Assembly: GCA_026770025.1 (NCBI GenBank)
Contig: JAMXDE010000022.1
Span: 992,001-1,056,000 of the forward strand
DNA length: 64,000 nucleotides
Direction: 5' to 3'
Origin: Craspedostauros australis
Lineage: Eukaryota > Bacillariophyta > Bacillariophyceae > Mastogloiales > Achnanthaceae
The notes beneath the pieces were generated by a model. It was not told the DNA's origin. It searched no databases and saw only the letters and a list, made by a program, of their open reading frames with translations. A program made the position numbers and the translations under genes. Position 1 is the first letter of the stretch; each line of letters opens with the position of its first letter. This document shows positions 9,511 through 17,661 of this stretch, in pieces.

Positions 9511-11442
9511 ATGCGGAGATCGACACGGGACGAATGGGAACATCCACCACTTCGTGTTGGTGTCAACAACGAAAGCACCAACAACAGGAACAGCACAGTC
9601 ACCGAACCGCAATGCCATTTCAAAAGGCAACGCATAGAAGAGTCGTCCAGTAACGATGCGATGATAAACGCGGCTGCGAGAGGAAAAGTTGTTCTTAAAA
9701 GACGAACGCAGGCACAGCAAGATGATTTAGTCTCACGAGCGGAAGCTAGACATAACAATGCACCAGCGAGAGGAGCCATGGCTCCAGTCCGCAAGAGAGC
9801 CGCGCACTCCATCCTGCCGATGAGAAGATGGGCATTCAAGCTTGCTGTTGCGATCCTTGCTTCCATTGCTTTGGCCTCGATGATTCATTCCACCACCTTC
9901 TTCATGCTCTTTCTTCCATGGAACAGGAGCGACGGCATCGTGGGTGGGGCACGAGTAGATGTCACGAAGACTTCGCTTCGATCAATGACGACCACCACCC
10001 AGCCGCTGCACGTATCGATGCCATCCAGCCGCAATGCTTACGTGTTCCTCCTCACGAACTGTCACATTTCAGACGGAGAGCCAGACAACAACGCTGGATC
10101 CACCACAACGGCGCGACCATCATCACGACCGATCAGTGTGCCAAACTGCCGGCCGATGTTCTTCGGTATCGTGGCAGCAGCGTATCAATTGAAGCACTAT
10201 GACCCTCTCTCGACGCAGCACAATGCATCAAGGACGGTCAGCCAACCGCCGCCATCGCCATCGCAATCGTCATCAGTCCGACACACTTCGAATGCAGATA
10301 TTGTGGTGCTGGTGCAGATGGATCCATCTTCGGCGGCATCAGCGCGTGCTTCCGGCTCGCAGCACCTTCAGCGCAGACTCGCGACGGATGATGAAATGAT
10401 ACTGAAAAGGCTTGGAATTCACATCGTGTACTTGCCATCCGATGAAATGATTGCGGGAAACCACATGGCGTCTACGTCTTCTTCATCATCAATTGCGTTG
10501 CCATCGTCGTCATCGTCTGTGGCAACAGCAGCAGCCACGTCCCATTCGTTCTACGCGGCTATTCTGGCCAAGATGCATGCATTTCGATTGACGCAGTACG
10601 ATCGGATCATCTTTCTGGATGCCGATATCCTACCGCTCCGCAATCTGGACTATCTCTTCCAGCTGTCATTCGGCAACGGCCCCCAAGGCGGACCCACGCG
10701 CACAAGCGACAATCCTGCCGACTCCATCCTCTTGCACGCCATGTACGGCGACCCGGTCAACGCAGGGTTGTTCGTGATCACGCCGTCGCTACGTTCGTAC
10801 GATGAACTGCATCACATTGCCACAACCTACTCCTTCACCACGAGCGCAGGATGGATGCCCGGTCCTGCTGATGTAGGTATTCCACACACCCAATTCAATT
10901 CCACCACCAACGATTACATGCTGTGGGACGGGACGCGAGGGTCGGGTTGGGACTTTTATTGCGCCAACTCTGACCAGGGTCTGCTGCTGTATTGGGCAAA
11001 GTACGTCCAGCGAACGGTGACGCTGTCTATCATTGTTGGTGAGCAGGTTGAGGTCTGGAGCAAGGATCTGCACCGGACCATCGTGCCCAATACGATACCA
11101 ACGCGACGGACGAATTCCAAATGGTCCGCCAATGTGAATCCACGAGCGGCGCGGCTGCCATTCTATCAGGACTTCCATCACGCTGTCGGACTTTCCAAGT
11201 TTTGGAACCTTCCCCCTTCGAAGCTCCTTCTGGCTTGGGATCATTGGAACATCACCGACCTGCAACCGCGCGACGTGCTCGACTCCACCGATGAGTACTG
11301 GTGGTATCTGCTGTACCGTGCCATGAACGAGCTGGGGCTGCGGCGATGGATGCATCCGAACAGTACCTTGCAAGCGATCTACGAGGAATGCAAGGTGGGT
11401 CAATTGAGGGGGGACCTGTTCGCGAGTTTCAGAGGTAGTTAG
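9511..11442 (+). CDS. Type II membrane glycosyltransferase (GT8/glycogenin-like)
   Basis: 643 aa, intronless. A basic cytosolic N-terminus is followed by one membrane anchor at about residues 105-137 (KLAVAILASIALASMIHSTT), then a lumenal Ser-rich stem, the usual type II Golgi topology. The catalytic core has the conserved YDRIIFLDADILPLRNLDYL block with its DxD metal/nucleotide-sugar motif near residue 369. The block NAGLFVITPSLRSYDEL and a distal DQGLLLYWAKY motif follow. It is related to the minus-strand gene at 55086-56798, which shares all three blocks. It probably transfers a hexose from a nucleotide sugar to a glycan or protein; the acceptor is not predictable. The domain is split by Ser/Thr-rich low-complexity insertions. 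Confidence 0.85.
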   Translation: MRRSTRDEWEHPPLRVGVNNESTNNRNSTVTEPQCHFKRQRIEESSSNDAMINAAARGKVVLKRRTQAQQDDLVSRAEARHNNAPARGAMAPVRKRAAHSILPMRRWAFKLAVAILASIALASMIHSTTFFMLFLPWNRSDGIVGGARVDVTKTSLRSMTTTTQPLHVSMPSSRNAYVFLLTNCHISDGEPDNNAGSTTTARPSSRPISVPNCRPMFFGIVAAAYQLKHYDPLSTQHNASRTVSQPPPSPSQSSSVRHTSNADIVVLVQMDPSSAASARASGSQHLQRRLATDDEMILKRLGIHIVYLPSDEMIAGNHMASTSSSSSIALPSSSSSVATAAATSHSFYAAILAKMHAFRLTQYDRIIFLDADILPLRNLDYLFQLSFGNGPQGGPTRTSDNPADSILLHAMYGDPVNAGLFVITPSLRSYDELHHIATTYSFTTSAGWMPGPADVGIPHTQFNSTTNDYMLWDGTRGSGWDFYCANSDQGLLLYWAKYVQRTVTLSIIVGEQVEVWSKDLHRTIVPNTIPTRRTNSKWSANVNPRAARLPFYQDFHHAVGLSKFWNLPPSKLLLAWDHWNITDLQPRDVLDSTDEYWWYLLYRAMNELGLRRWMHPNSTLQAIYEECKVGQLRGDLFASFRGS

Positions 11443-11528
11443 AGTCGAGAAGGGCAAATGGTGATGATTCTACTCGAACACCTGGAGTATAAGTAGAAGT
11501 GCTGCCATACAGAATAGTGCCATTCAAT

Positions 11529-13724
11529 TCAAATCTCCACGAAATGATTAAGATTGTGGAAATCGAGCACCTGATTCGTCACCATGAAGATCCGCAAGAT
11601 TTGCTCCAGTTGAGACGTGTGCGCTGCCACGCAGGAGGCGCTACAGTACGTGGCATGTCGCGCAAATCGACATCGCTTTGTGGATTCGCGATTGCCGCAG
11701 TTGACGCATGGCAGCAAGAGGGATGTCGCGCTCTGTCGCGTCCATATCGTGACATGTGATGCGTCCGTGCCCCAGGCAAGACACGGCCAGCGTTGTGGGT
11801 GGCATACATAGTCCTGCAGCAGGAGTTGTTCGAATGCAGCATCGCCCGTCAATCCACCGAATTCGCCAACATGGATGACTGTGGATGGAGCATATTGTTT
11901 CAAGCAATCGTAGGCCATGGAGGATTGCGGTGGCGGATAGCACAGCAAGAGCGTCGCATTCCTCGGGATGGCATCATCCATGCGTTGATGCTTTGCTTTC
12001 TTTTTGGATCTGTGGCGCGGTGTACCAGAGCTGCCTTTCCGTACGAGGACGTAGGGCGGCGTGTCGCCATGATATTCGTTCCTCTGTTTGGCGCCGTTGG
12101 GATTTGTGTCTGTTGTATCCGATTCGGTTGGACAAACATCCCATGCGTCCACCTCCAGACCATGATCTCGCAGGAGCTTGGCAAAATACCCGGTGCCCGC
12201 TCCCATTTCCACGATTTTGTTCGATACCGCGCTGTGCTGCTGGATTGCGGAGACCAAGGATCGAACGGCGATCGGTGATAACGTGGCATAGCAGTACAGA
12301 TTGCAAAGAAAGTCACGACAGGAATCTCGCCAATCCATGAGAATTTGCGGAGCGCGAGTATCATGTCGATCGTTGGTGGAGGACTGTTGGAACTGTTGGA
12401 TGGTGCTCTTGTGCGAAATCCACCATGTTCCGAAGATCTCAACGGTTTCTAAATATCGAAGTCGATGCAGCATGGCCAACGGATGATCGTACTTGCTGGC
12501 ATCGGCATCTATGGACGATGACTTCTCGGCGTGTTCTTGTTGTTGCTGATGCAACAAACTGAGATTATCTCGGATGCAACGAAGAAAGGAGATGCCCATC
12601 GCATCGTTGCCATCGCTGCCATTCATGAATGCTAGACCGTTCTTGATGGTATTCTCGTTCAACTCCATCGTCAGCGCCGAACCAAAGTGTTGGATAGGAT
12701 GGGGGAGATGAAATCCACGCTTTGGTTGCTGCTGCTGCTGCATGAAATGGGATCGATCCGACACTTGGATATAGTAGAGCCGGTAGTACAATGCATCTGC
12801 TGCTATGATGGTGGAGACATTGGGTTCAAACAGGTGCCATCGGTTGTCCGGATGCGTGCCTTTCTTCTTCTTGGCTTTCGTTCGCAGCATGCGCTCCAGT
12901 GCTTGGGCCTTCAGCAAGAGCTTGTGGATCTTGCTGCCGATGATGTCATGTTCGTCCGACGGGATATGCCTGTGAACGTTAGGCGAAAAGGACTCCAAAC
13001 CCTTGACGCACATGTTGAGATGCAAAAGGATCCGACGCCGACTCGAATTTTGATGAGCGAGACACCATTTGGCGATGCATCGAATGTCGCGCAAAGTGCA
13101 GTACAAAGCGGCGATCCATCCGGAGCGATAGGGGTTTGGGACGAGCTGCTTGCTGGTTGATCTCGTGGAGAGACCTCGTGGTTGCAGGGAATGGTAGATA
13201 GCCGGTTGCTGGCAGACTGAGCATACTCCGGAGTGGACGCTGTGGTCTGCATCGTTGTCTGTATCGCTGTCTGTGTTTGGGTTTGGTTGGAAGGATTGAT
13301 TGCATGTTGCGTCCACGAAGGAGTACCCAAACTGAAACCATTCTGCACAATTTTCGGGAGTTACGGACATTCTCTTCTGCAGCATCTGTTGATACAGGGA
13401 GCTTGAACCATCACCATGGTTGCGCCGGTTGCGCTTTGTGATTGTGGTCTCTGGCTGCTGCCTTCGTTGGTCAGCAGATCGCCGTCCCTTGCGCTTTCTG
13501 TCCTGCCTGTGCGGAGGCTCGCTGTGTTCAGCGGAATCTTTGCTCTGGTTGGGGTTGTCGCCTGCGATCGTATGGATAGCTTCGTCATTTCCGGCTGCCT
13601 TGGCAAAGAGATCGGCCCATGGGTCTTGATCGTCGTCGTTGTTGGATGCACTTGACATGGTTGTGCCTTGAGTATTATTTGATTTGGTTGGACTTGTGTT
13701 GATTTGTGTTGATTTGTGTGTCAT
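11529..13724 (-). CDS. SAM-dependent methyltransferase with MYND-like zinc-finger tail
   Basis: 731 aa from the ATG at 13724; an alternative ATG at 13658 (MSSASNNDDDQDPW) would remove a low-complexity leader. The N-terminal ~150 residues are basic and acidic low-complexity sequence. The middle is alpha-helical and unrecognised. A Rossmann methyltransferase motif I, KIVEMGAGTGYFAKLLRDHG, lies near residue 505, followed by DAWDVCP (acidic end of beta-2) and TLLLCYPPP (motif IV region, NPPY-like). The C-terminal ~50 residues contain a Cys cluster CVNCGNRESTKRC then YCSASC and a His, resembling a degenerate MYND finger. It is likely a protein or small-molecule methyltransferase; the substrate is unknown. 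It is convergent with the upstream glycosyltransferase, with only 86 bp between stop codons. Confidence 0.8.
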   Translation of the reverse strand: MTHKSTQINTSPTKSNNTQGTTMSSASNNDDDQDPWADLFAKAAGNDEAIHTIAGDNPNQSKDSAEHSEPPHRQDRKRKGRRSADQRRQQPETTITKRNRRNHGDGSSSLYQQMLQKRMSVTPENCAEWFQFGYSFVDATCNQSFQPNPNTDSDTDNDADHSVHSGVCSVCQQPAIYHSLQPRGLSTRSTSKQLVPNPYRSGWIAALYCTLRDIRCIAKWCLAHQNSSRRRILLHLNMCVKGLESFSPNVHRHIPSDEHDIIGSKIHKLLLKAQALERMLRTKAKKKKGTHPDNRWHLFEPNVSTIIAADALYYRLYYIQVSDRSHFMQQQQQPKRGFHLPHPIQHFGSALTMELNENTIKNGLAFMNGSDGNDAMGISFLRCIRDNLSLLHQQQQEHAEKSSSIDADASKYDHPLAMLHRLRYLETVEIFGTWWISHKSTIQQFQQSSTNDRHDTRAPQILMDWRDSCRDFLCNLYCYATLSPIAVRSLVSAIQQHSAVSNKIVEMGAGTGYFAKLLRDHGLEVDAWDVCPTESDTTDTNPNGAKQRNEYHGDTPPYVLVRKGSSGTPRHRSKKKAKHQRMDDAIPRNATLLLCYPPPQSSMAYDCLKQYAPSTVIHVGEFGGLTGDAAFEQLLLQDYVCHPQRWPCLAWGTDASHVTIWTRQSATSLLLPCVNCGNRESTKRCRFARHATYCSASCVAAHTSQLEQILRIFMVTNQVLDFHNLNHFVEI

Positions 13725-14130
13725 TTCGTTTTGTGTGTGTTTTGTGAGCGTCGAGAACTTGTGTTTTGGTTTTCGTGGTTGGGGAAGTTAGGTCTACGTA
13801 AAATCAATATCTCCAATTTAGTTGGTTAATACAACCAAATTTTGAGAACAAAATGGTATTGTTCATATTTCATGTACCCTAACGTGCTTTCTTTGTCGTC
13901 TCTGACGCACGCACATGCCGTGTTTCTCGCAAACGTATTTGCATTCTTGTGATTACACAAGCTCAGCGATTGCATCGAATCATCATCGTCACCGTCATCA
14001 GGAGTGTTGCAGTTGCTTTGCCTTTCGAACATCTGCATGCAGTCGCAGTCGCAGTCACAGACAAACCACAAACCACGACACCATCACTGTAGAGCATAGT
14101 AATCTACTCTGTACCGACCTCACATCCAAG
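13725..14130. other. Divergent intergenic region (406 bp)
   Basis: This is the shared upstream region of the methyltransferase (minus) and the fibrillin gene (plus). It contains TTGATTTGTGT-type short direct repeats around 13680-13720 that run into the methyltransferase start. No gene is supported. Confidence 0.5.
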
Positions 14131-14946
14131 ATGAAGCTCGTTCTGATCAGCGGCCTGCTCTTGTGCGCTGGTCCATCCGGCAGCAACGCTCTGCAGAATC
14201 TCTTCTCATCATTTGGAAAGCCAACAGCAACAGCGAAGACAGGCGCAAGCTTCGGATCCAAGAACCAGCGGAATGCGGCCATCCAGATCGAGGATGATCT
14301 GCTTCAGGCAATCGACAACCTCGATGGACGGTTGGCCAATTCCGACCGCATCAACGAACTCGTCGCCCAACTGGAGCAGCAGGAGGGTGCCAGCATTCCG
14401 CAACCGGCCATCGCCGACCAGATCTACGGCCGTTGGCGATTGCTGCACACCAACAATGCCAACACGGCAAGTCCCATTCAGCGCAAGGCAGTCGACTCAT
14501 CCAAGTTCCCAATCTACCAGGACATCATCTTCAATGACCAAAACCAGCTCATCGTCTCGCAGGTCGTCCAATTCAATTCCGATTTCGAATTGCGCGTCGA
14601 CGCCCTGGCATCGACCTCGGCCTACCCGCTCGAGGAGCTGACGGCTCGCAAGGGCGACGGCAAGATTTTGGGACTCAACGTGCTGGGCGTCTCGCAGGTC
14701 GGCGAGGAAGCCGAGGCGGCGTCGCAGGATGCGCGCATCGATTTCGTGTTCGACGAAGGCAAGTTCGATTTCGGGGATCGATTCTCCATTCCGTATCCCG
14801 TGCCATTCCGCTTGCCCATCTTGCGCGATGCTGTGAAGGGGTGGATTGACATCACGTACCTGAGTGAGCGTGTGCGGATCAGTCGCGGCAACAAAGGCAC
14901 GACGTTTGTGTTGGCCAAAGAAGAGAACGGATCGCAGGAGAGTTGA
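14131..14946 (+). CDS. Plastid lipid-associated protein (PAP/fibrillin family)
   Basis: 271 aa from the ATG at 14131, chosen because it begins with a clean signal peptide (MKLVLISGLLLCAGPSGSNA). This is followed by LQNLFSSFGK, resembling a bipartite ER-signal plus transit peptide with a SNA|L cleavage context like the diatom ASAFAP motif. The body is a PAP_fibrillin domain. It opens with LLQAIDNLDGR and IYGRWRLLHTN, continues with IYQDIIFNDQNQLIVSQVV, and ends with the family's RFSIPYPVPFRLP, GWIDITYL and VRISRGNKGTTFVL strands. Fibrillins are lipocalin-like plastid proteins of thylakoids and plastoglobules that bind lipids or quinones and protect against light stress. An upstream open extension to 13915 is discounted. 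Confidence 0.9.
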   Translation: MKLVLISGLLLCAGPSGSNALQNLFSSFGKPTATAKTGASFGSKNQRNAAIQIEDDLLQAIDNLDGRLANSDRINELVAQLEQQEGASIPQPAIADQIYGRWRLLHTNNANTASPIQRKAVDSSKFPIYQDIIFNDQNQLIVSQVVQFNSDFELRVDALASTSAYPLEELTARKGDGKILGLNVLGVSQVGEEAEAASQDARIDFVFDEGKFDFGDRFSIPYPVPFRLPILRDAVKGWIDITYLSERVRISRGNKGTTFVLAKEENGSQES

Positions 14947-15567
14947 GCGGAGTACAGCGTGGTGGTGCAGTGTAGATAAGAGTGAGGGGTGGTTGCTGGT
15001 TGATTCGTCGGCATCATACGATGATACGGCATGTGATAGATCATCACATGGATGGTTGTGAACATGCAGCATAACGCCGATCACCCGTTCATGTGTGGGC
15101 ATGAGCAAGGTCATGAACATGGTCTTGAACACATTTAACAAGATCTCTTCAACCTGTTGGAACAACTCCGAAGAACTTGTTGCCGTTGCAACATTACTGT
15201 TTGGATCGCCGTCACCTTCGAACCTTGCTGTCCTTTGCTCATCGCGTGATAGGTCCGCTCTTCGCGTCGAGATGGTCTAATCGTACGCCGAGGTTCCAAA
15301 GACTGTCAAGATGGCGCGAATGGTCGAGTAGCCGTTGGAAGCCGTTATGTTTCGTGCAATCAAACCAATCCCTGTTCATGCCGACGACACCACCAAGGCC
15401 ACAACAGCCCTCCGTTCCATCCATCACCAGGCATTCTTTGTCTGTGACGCTCACAACATGGAACAAAGCGACAAGTCAAAGCACAGAAGAGCCAAGCTGT
15501 GCAGATAACACAACGCGAGATACAGGGATCAAGGCGAACACGACGACGAAAGAGAGGCAAACCACTC
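14947..15567. other. Intergenic region, no supported gene
   Basis: About 620 bp downstream of fibrillin. It contains a 53-codon ATG frame at 15347-15508 (begins MFRAIKPIPVHADD) that could be a small protein or an upstream exon of the next gene, but nothing else supports it. Confidence 0.4.
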
Positions 15568-16033
15568 ATGAAGACAGGAATGCACACTCGAGTTGCATGC
15601 ATTGGCGTGCAATTCCTTTTGGGGTGCCTCATCACAGCGCAGGGCATCGGCAATGAAACGTCTTTTGACGCAGTCGAAAATCAGGGGCCATCCTGCGCTC
15701 TTCATCCAGCGCAAGAACCATGCAGAAGCAGCGACGGCGGCAGCAGCAACATCGGTGATCTTCACAATGATCGTCAGGTCGAGGCGCTGGCCGACTTTGA
15801 ATCCATCGTCTTGAAAGAAACGACCTTTCGGTCAGCCTCCGAACGAACCCTGTGCCAAGTACGTATAGTATTGCTGATGTATCCAGTGTGTTGTGTTTCT
15901 CTATTCCTGACAGGAGGAAGGAACAGTGGACTTGTCATTCCTCTGCCATTTCTGCGAGTATGATCATGATGAAGCGACGAAGGAACATCTTCGCTCCTCT
16001 GCACATCTCGCCTGCATGTTGCTCTTTGAATGA
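15568..16033 (+). CDS. Possible small two-exon gene with a U1/zf-met-type zinc finger
   Basis: Tentative. Exon 1 is 15568-15858 and has a hydrophobic N-terminus (CIGVQFLLGCLITAQG). It ends at a GTACGT donor (15859). A 55-bp intron ends at CTGACAG (15913), and exon 2 is 15914-16033. The join keeps frame and gives 136 aa. Exon 2 encodes FLCHFCEYDHDEATKEHL then RSSAH, a C-x2-C-x10-H-x5-H pattern close to U1-type/zf-met RNA- or DNA-binding fingers. The stop codon (16031-16033) overlaps the first ATG of the CRAL-TRIO frame (16030). These exons may therefore instead be 5' exons of that gene with further splicing I cannot resolve. Confidence 0.35.
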
Positions 16034-17118
16034 CCATCCTCGCTCATCTTCAATTCTTCCTCTCGCTCCAAAATACTGTGCTCTATAAAAACAAGAACGT
16101 GGTGAATCGATTGACGGAGGAACAACGAGAGCAAGTAGCTCAGATATCGTACGCGTACTGGTATCTGTTCCATTCATCCAAACACCATGACTATCATGGA
16201 GCCAACACGAATAGACAGATTGGACGGCAGCACGCTGCAATGAAAGAAATTCAACGGCATGTGGTTGCATACGATCCCGACGCTTCCATGACAACAGCAG
16301 CAGCAGCAGCAACAACAACAACAAAAATCGAGGATGAGATCGTTGCACAAATTTCCAATGTTGTGGAAGTGCGTGCACGCCTGGACATTGCATCCGCACG
16401 GTCCTGCTTTGATGGCGCAGACTTTGAGGCAGAATCCCATTGCGCTGAATGGAGAGCGGACGTTGGCGATGATTTATCGAAGCAACTGATCGTGAACACG
16501 CAACCCGATGATGACCGCCCCGTCATAGTCTTCAAGTTCCCGCGTTCGGATCCATCACGCGAAACCAATCGCGAATCGTATTTGCGCACGCAGTACTACG
16601 CCATGGAACGCGCCATCGCGGCGATAGAGTACGCTGCGCGACATTCAAAGCAGCAAGACAAAGTGATTGCTATTCTGGACTATTCGGGTGGCAGTTCGCA
16701 GTCCCCGCCCTTGTCGTGGCAGCTGACTGCAATTCGCTCGCTGCAGACCCTGTATCCGGATCGGCTCGCAATGCTGGTGATCTGGGAGGCGCCGTTCATG
16801 ATGCGACAGATCTACAGAGCGCTGCGCCCGTTCCTGTCGGCTTCCATCCGCGAGATGGTGCACCTGCTGATCAGCGACGAAGACAGAGCAATCCTTGAGT
16901 CGGTTCCGACCTTGCAAGCCATGTTCCAGGCGTCGCAGGATGGAATCCAAAAGAAACCCGAGTTTCTGCCTCGTCAGAAATACTGCGTCGATTACTACAT
17001 CGACGAGGTACCATTTCACAAGCCGTATCCTGTGGAGATCGGGGATCATTGCTGTGGCCGTGACACCACTTCGAGTACTAGCACCAGCACTAGCACTAGC
17101 GCGAATAGGATACGTTAA
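16030..17118 (+). CDS. CRAL-TRIO (Sec14-like) lipid-binding domain protein
   Basis: 362 aa from the first in-frame ATG; the true start may be later or in an upstream exon. A TATA-like CTATAAAA lies at 16083-16090 inside the frame. The N-terminal part carries a charged helical region (RLTEEQREQVAQISYAYWYL), then an Ala/Thr microsatellite-encoded tract. The CRAL-TRIO core runs from about residue 155 (RPVIVFKFPR) through KVIAILDYSGG. It includes the family's LQTLYPDRLAMLVIWEAPFM (the YPERL-x-x-xxIINAP motif) and IYRALRPFLSASIREMVHLL. Sec14-like proteins bind and exchange phosphoinositides or other hydrophobic ligands at membranes. The C-terminus is a Ser/Thr tract. Confidence 0.75.
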   Translation: MTILAHLQFFLSLQNTVLYKNKNVVNRLTEEQREQVAQISYAYWYLFHSSKHHDYHGANTNRQIGRQHAAMKEIQRHVVAYDPDASMTTAAAAATTTTKIEDEIVAQISNVVEVRARLDIASARSCFDGADFEAESHCAEWRADVGDDLSKQLIVNTQPDDDRPVIVFKFPRSDPSRETNRESYLRTQYYAMERAIAAIEYAARHSKQQDKVIAILDYSGGSSQSPPLSWQLTAIRSLQTLYPDRLAMLVIWEAPFMMRQIYRALRPFLSASIREMVHLLISDEDRAILESVPTLQAMFQASQDGIQKKPEFLPRQKYCVDYYIDEVPFHKPYPVEIGDHCCGRDTTSSTSTSTSTSANRIR

Positions 17119-17661
17119 TCGACTTGTCTCGGCATCCATCTCCATCTATCTACGTACGCCGGAATGGTTGTTTCTTTTGGCTTCCTTCTCTATGACTGGT
17201 GTATTACGTACGCTTGGATGACGAAGTGCCGGCTCGTAAGCAGTATTCTAATATGAGTATGACTATTGAATTGAGAATAGAATTTCCGAGAAATACCATG
17301 ACTTGTAGCGTGCAGTCGCGAGCCGTGCTTGTCGTGATGATTCGAGGCCATCAACTTCAAAAAGAGGAACCAAACGAGAATGATTGCCACCAAGAAAACA
17401 AGAACAAACGAAGTTTCAAATTTCTTCTTTCTCCACAAAATCCCAAAGCGCCTAGTTCTTCTCTCTGAGGCGTCCATCCATTATTCACTACATATTATAG
17501 TCGCCAGCAAGAGAGAGAGAGAGAGAAAGGTCTTTGGCGTTCGACGTTTCAATAGACTGAGGGGATCCACTCCATTCAAACACTCGCTGCCTCCAATGGT
17601 CGTTGATCTCCATAGTTCATCTGCGTCTTGATCACTCTCTCCCTTTCCTTGCTGCTATAGA
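17119..17661. other. Intergenic region (543 bp) between tandem plus-strand genes
   Basis: It holds a (GA)n microsatellite at about 17511-17526 and pyrimidine-rich sequence before the BTB gene. No gene is supported. Confidence 0.5.

Noticed and set aside
15347-15508. 53-codon ATG frame (begins MFRAIKPIPV)
   Set aside because: Reasonable composition, but no donor site that links it in frame to the following exons and no recognisable motif; kept only as a note.
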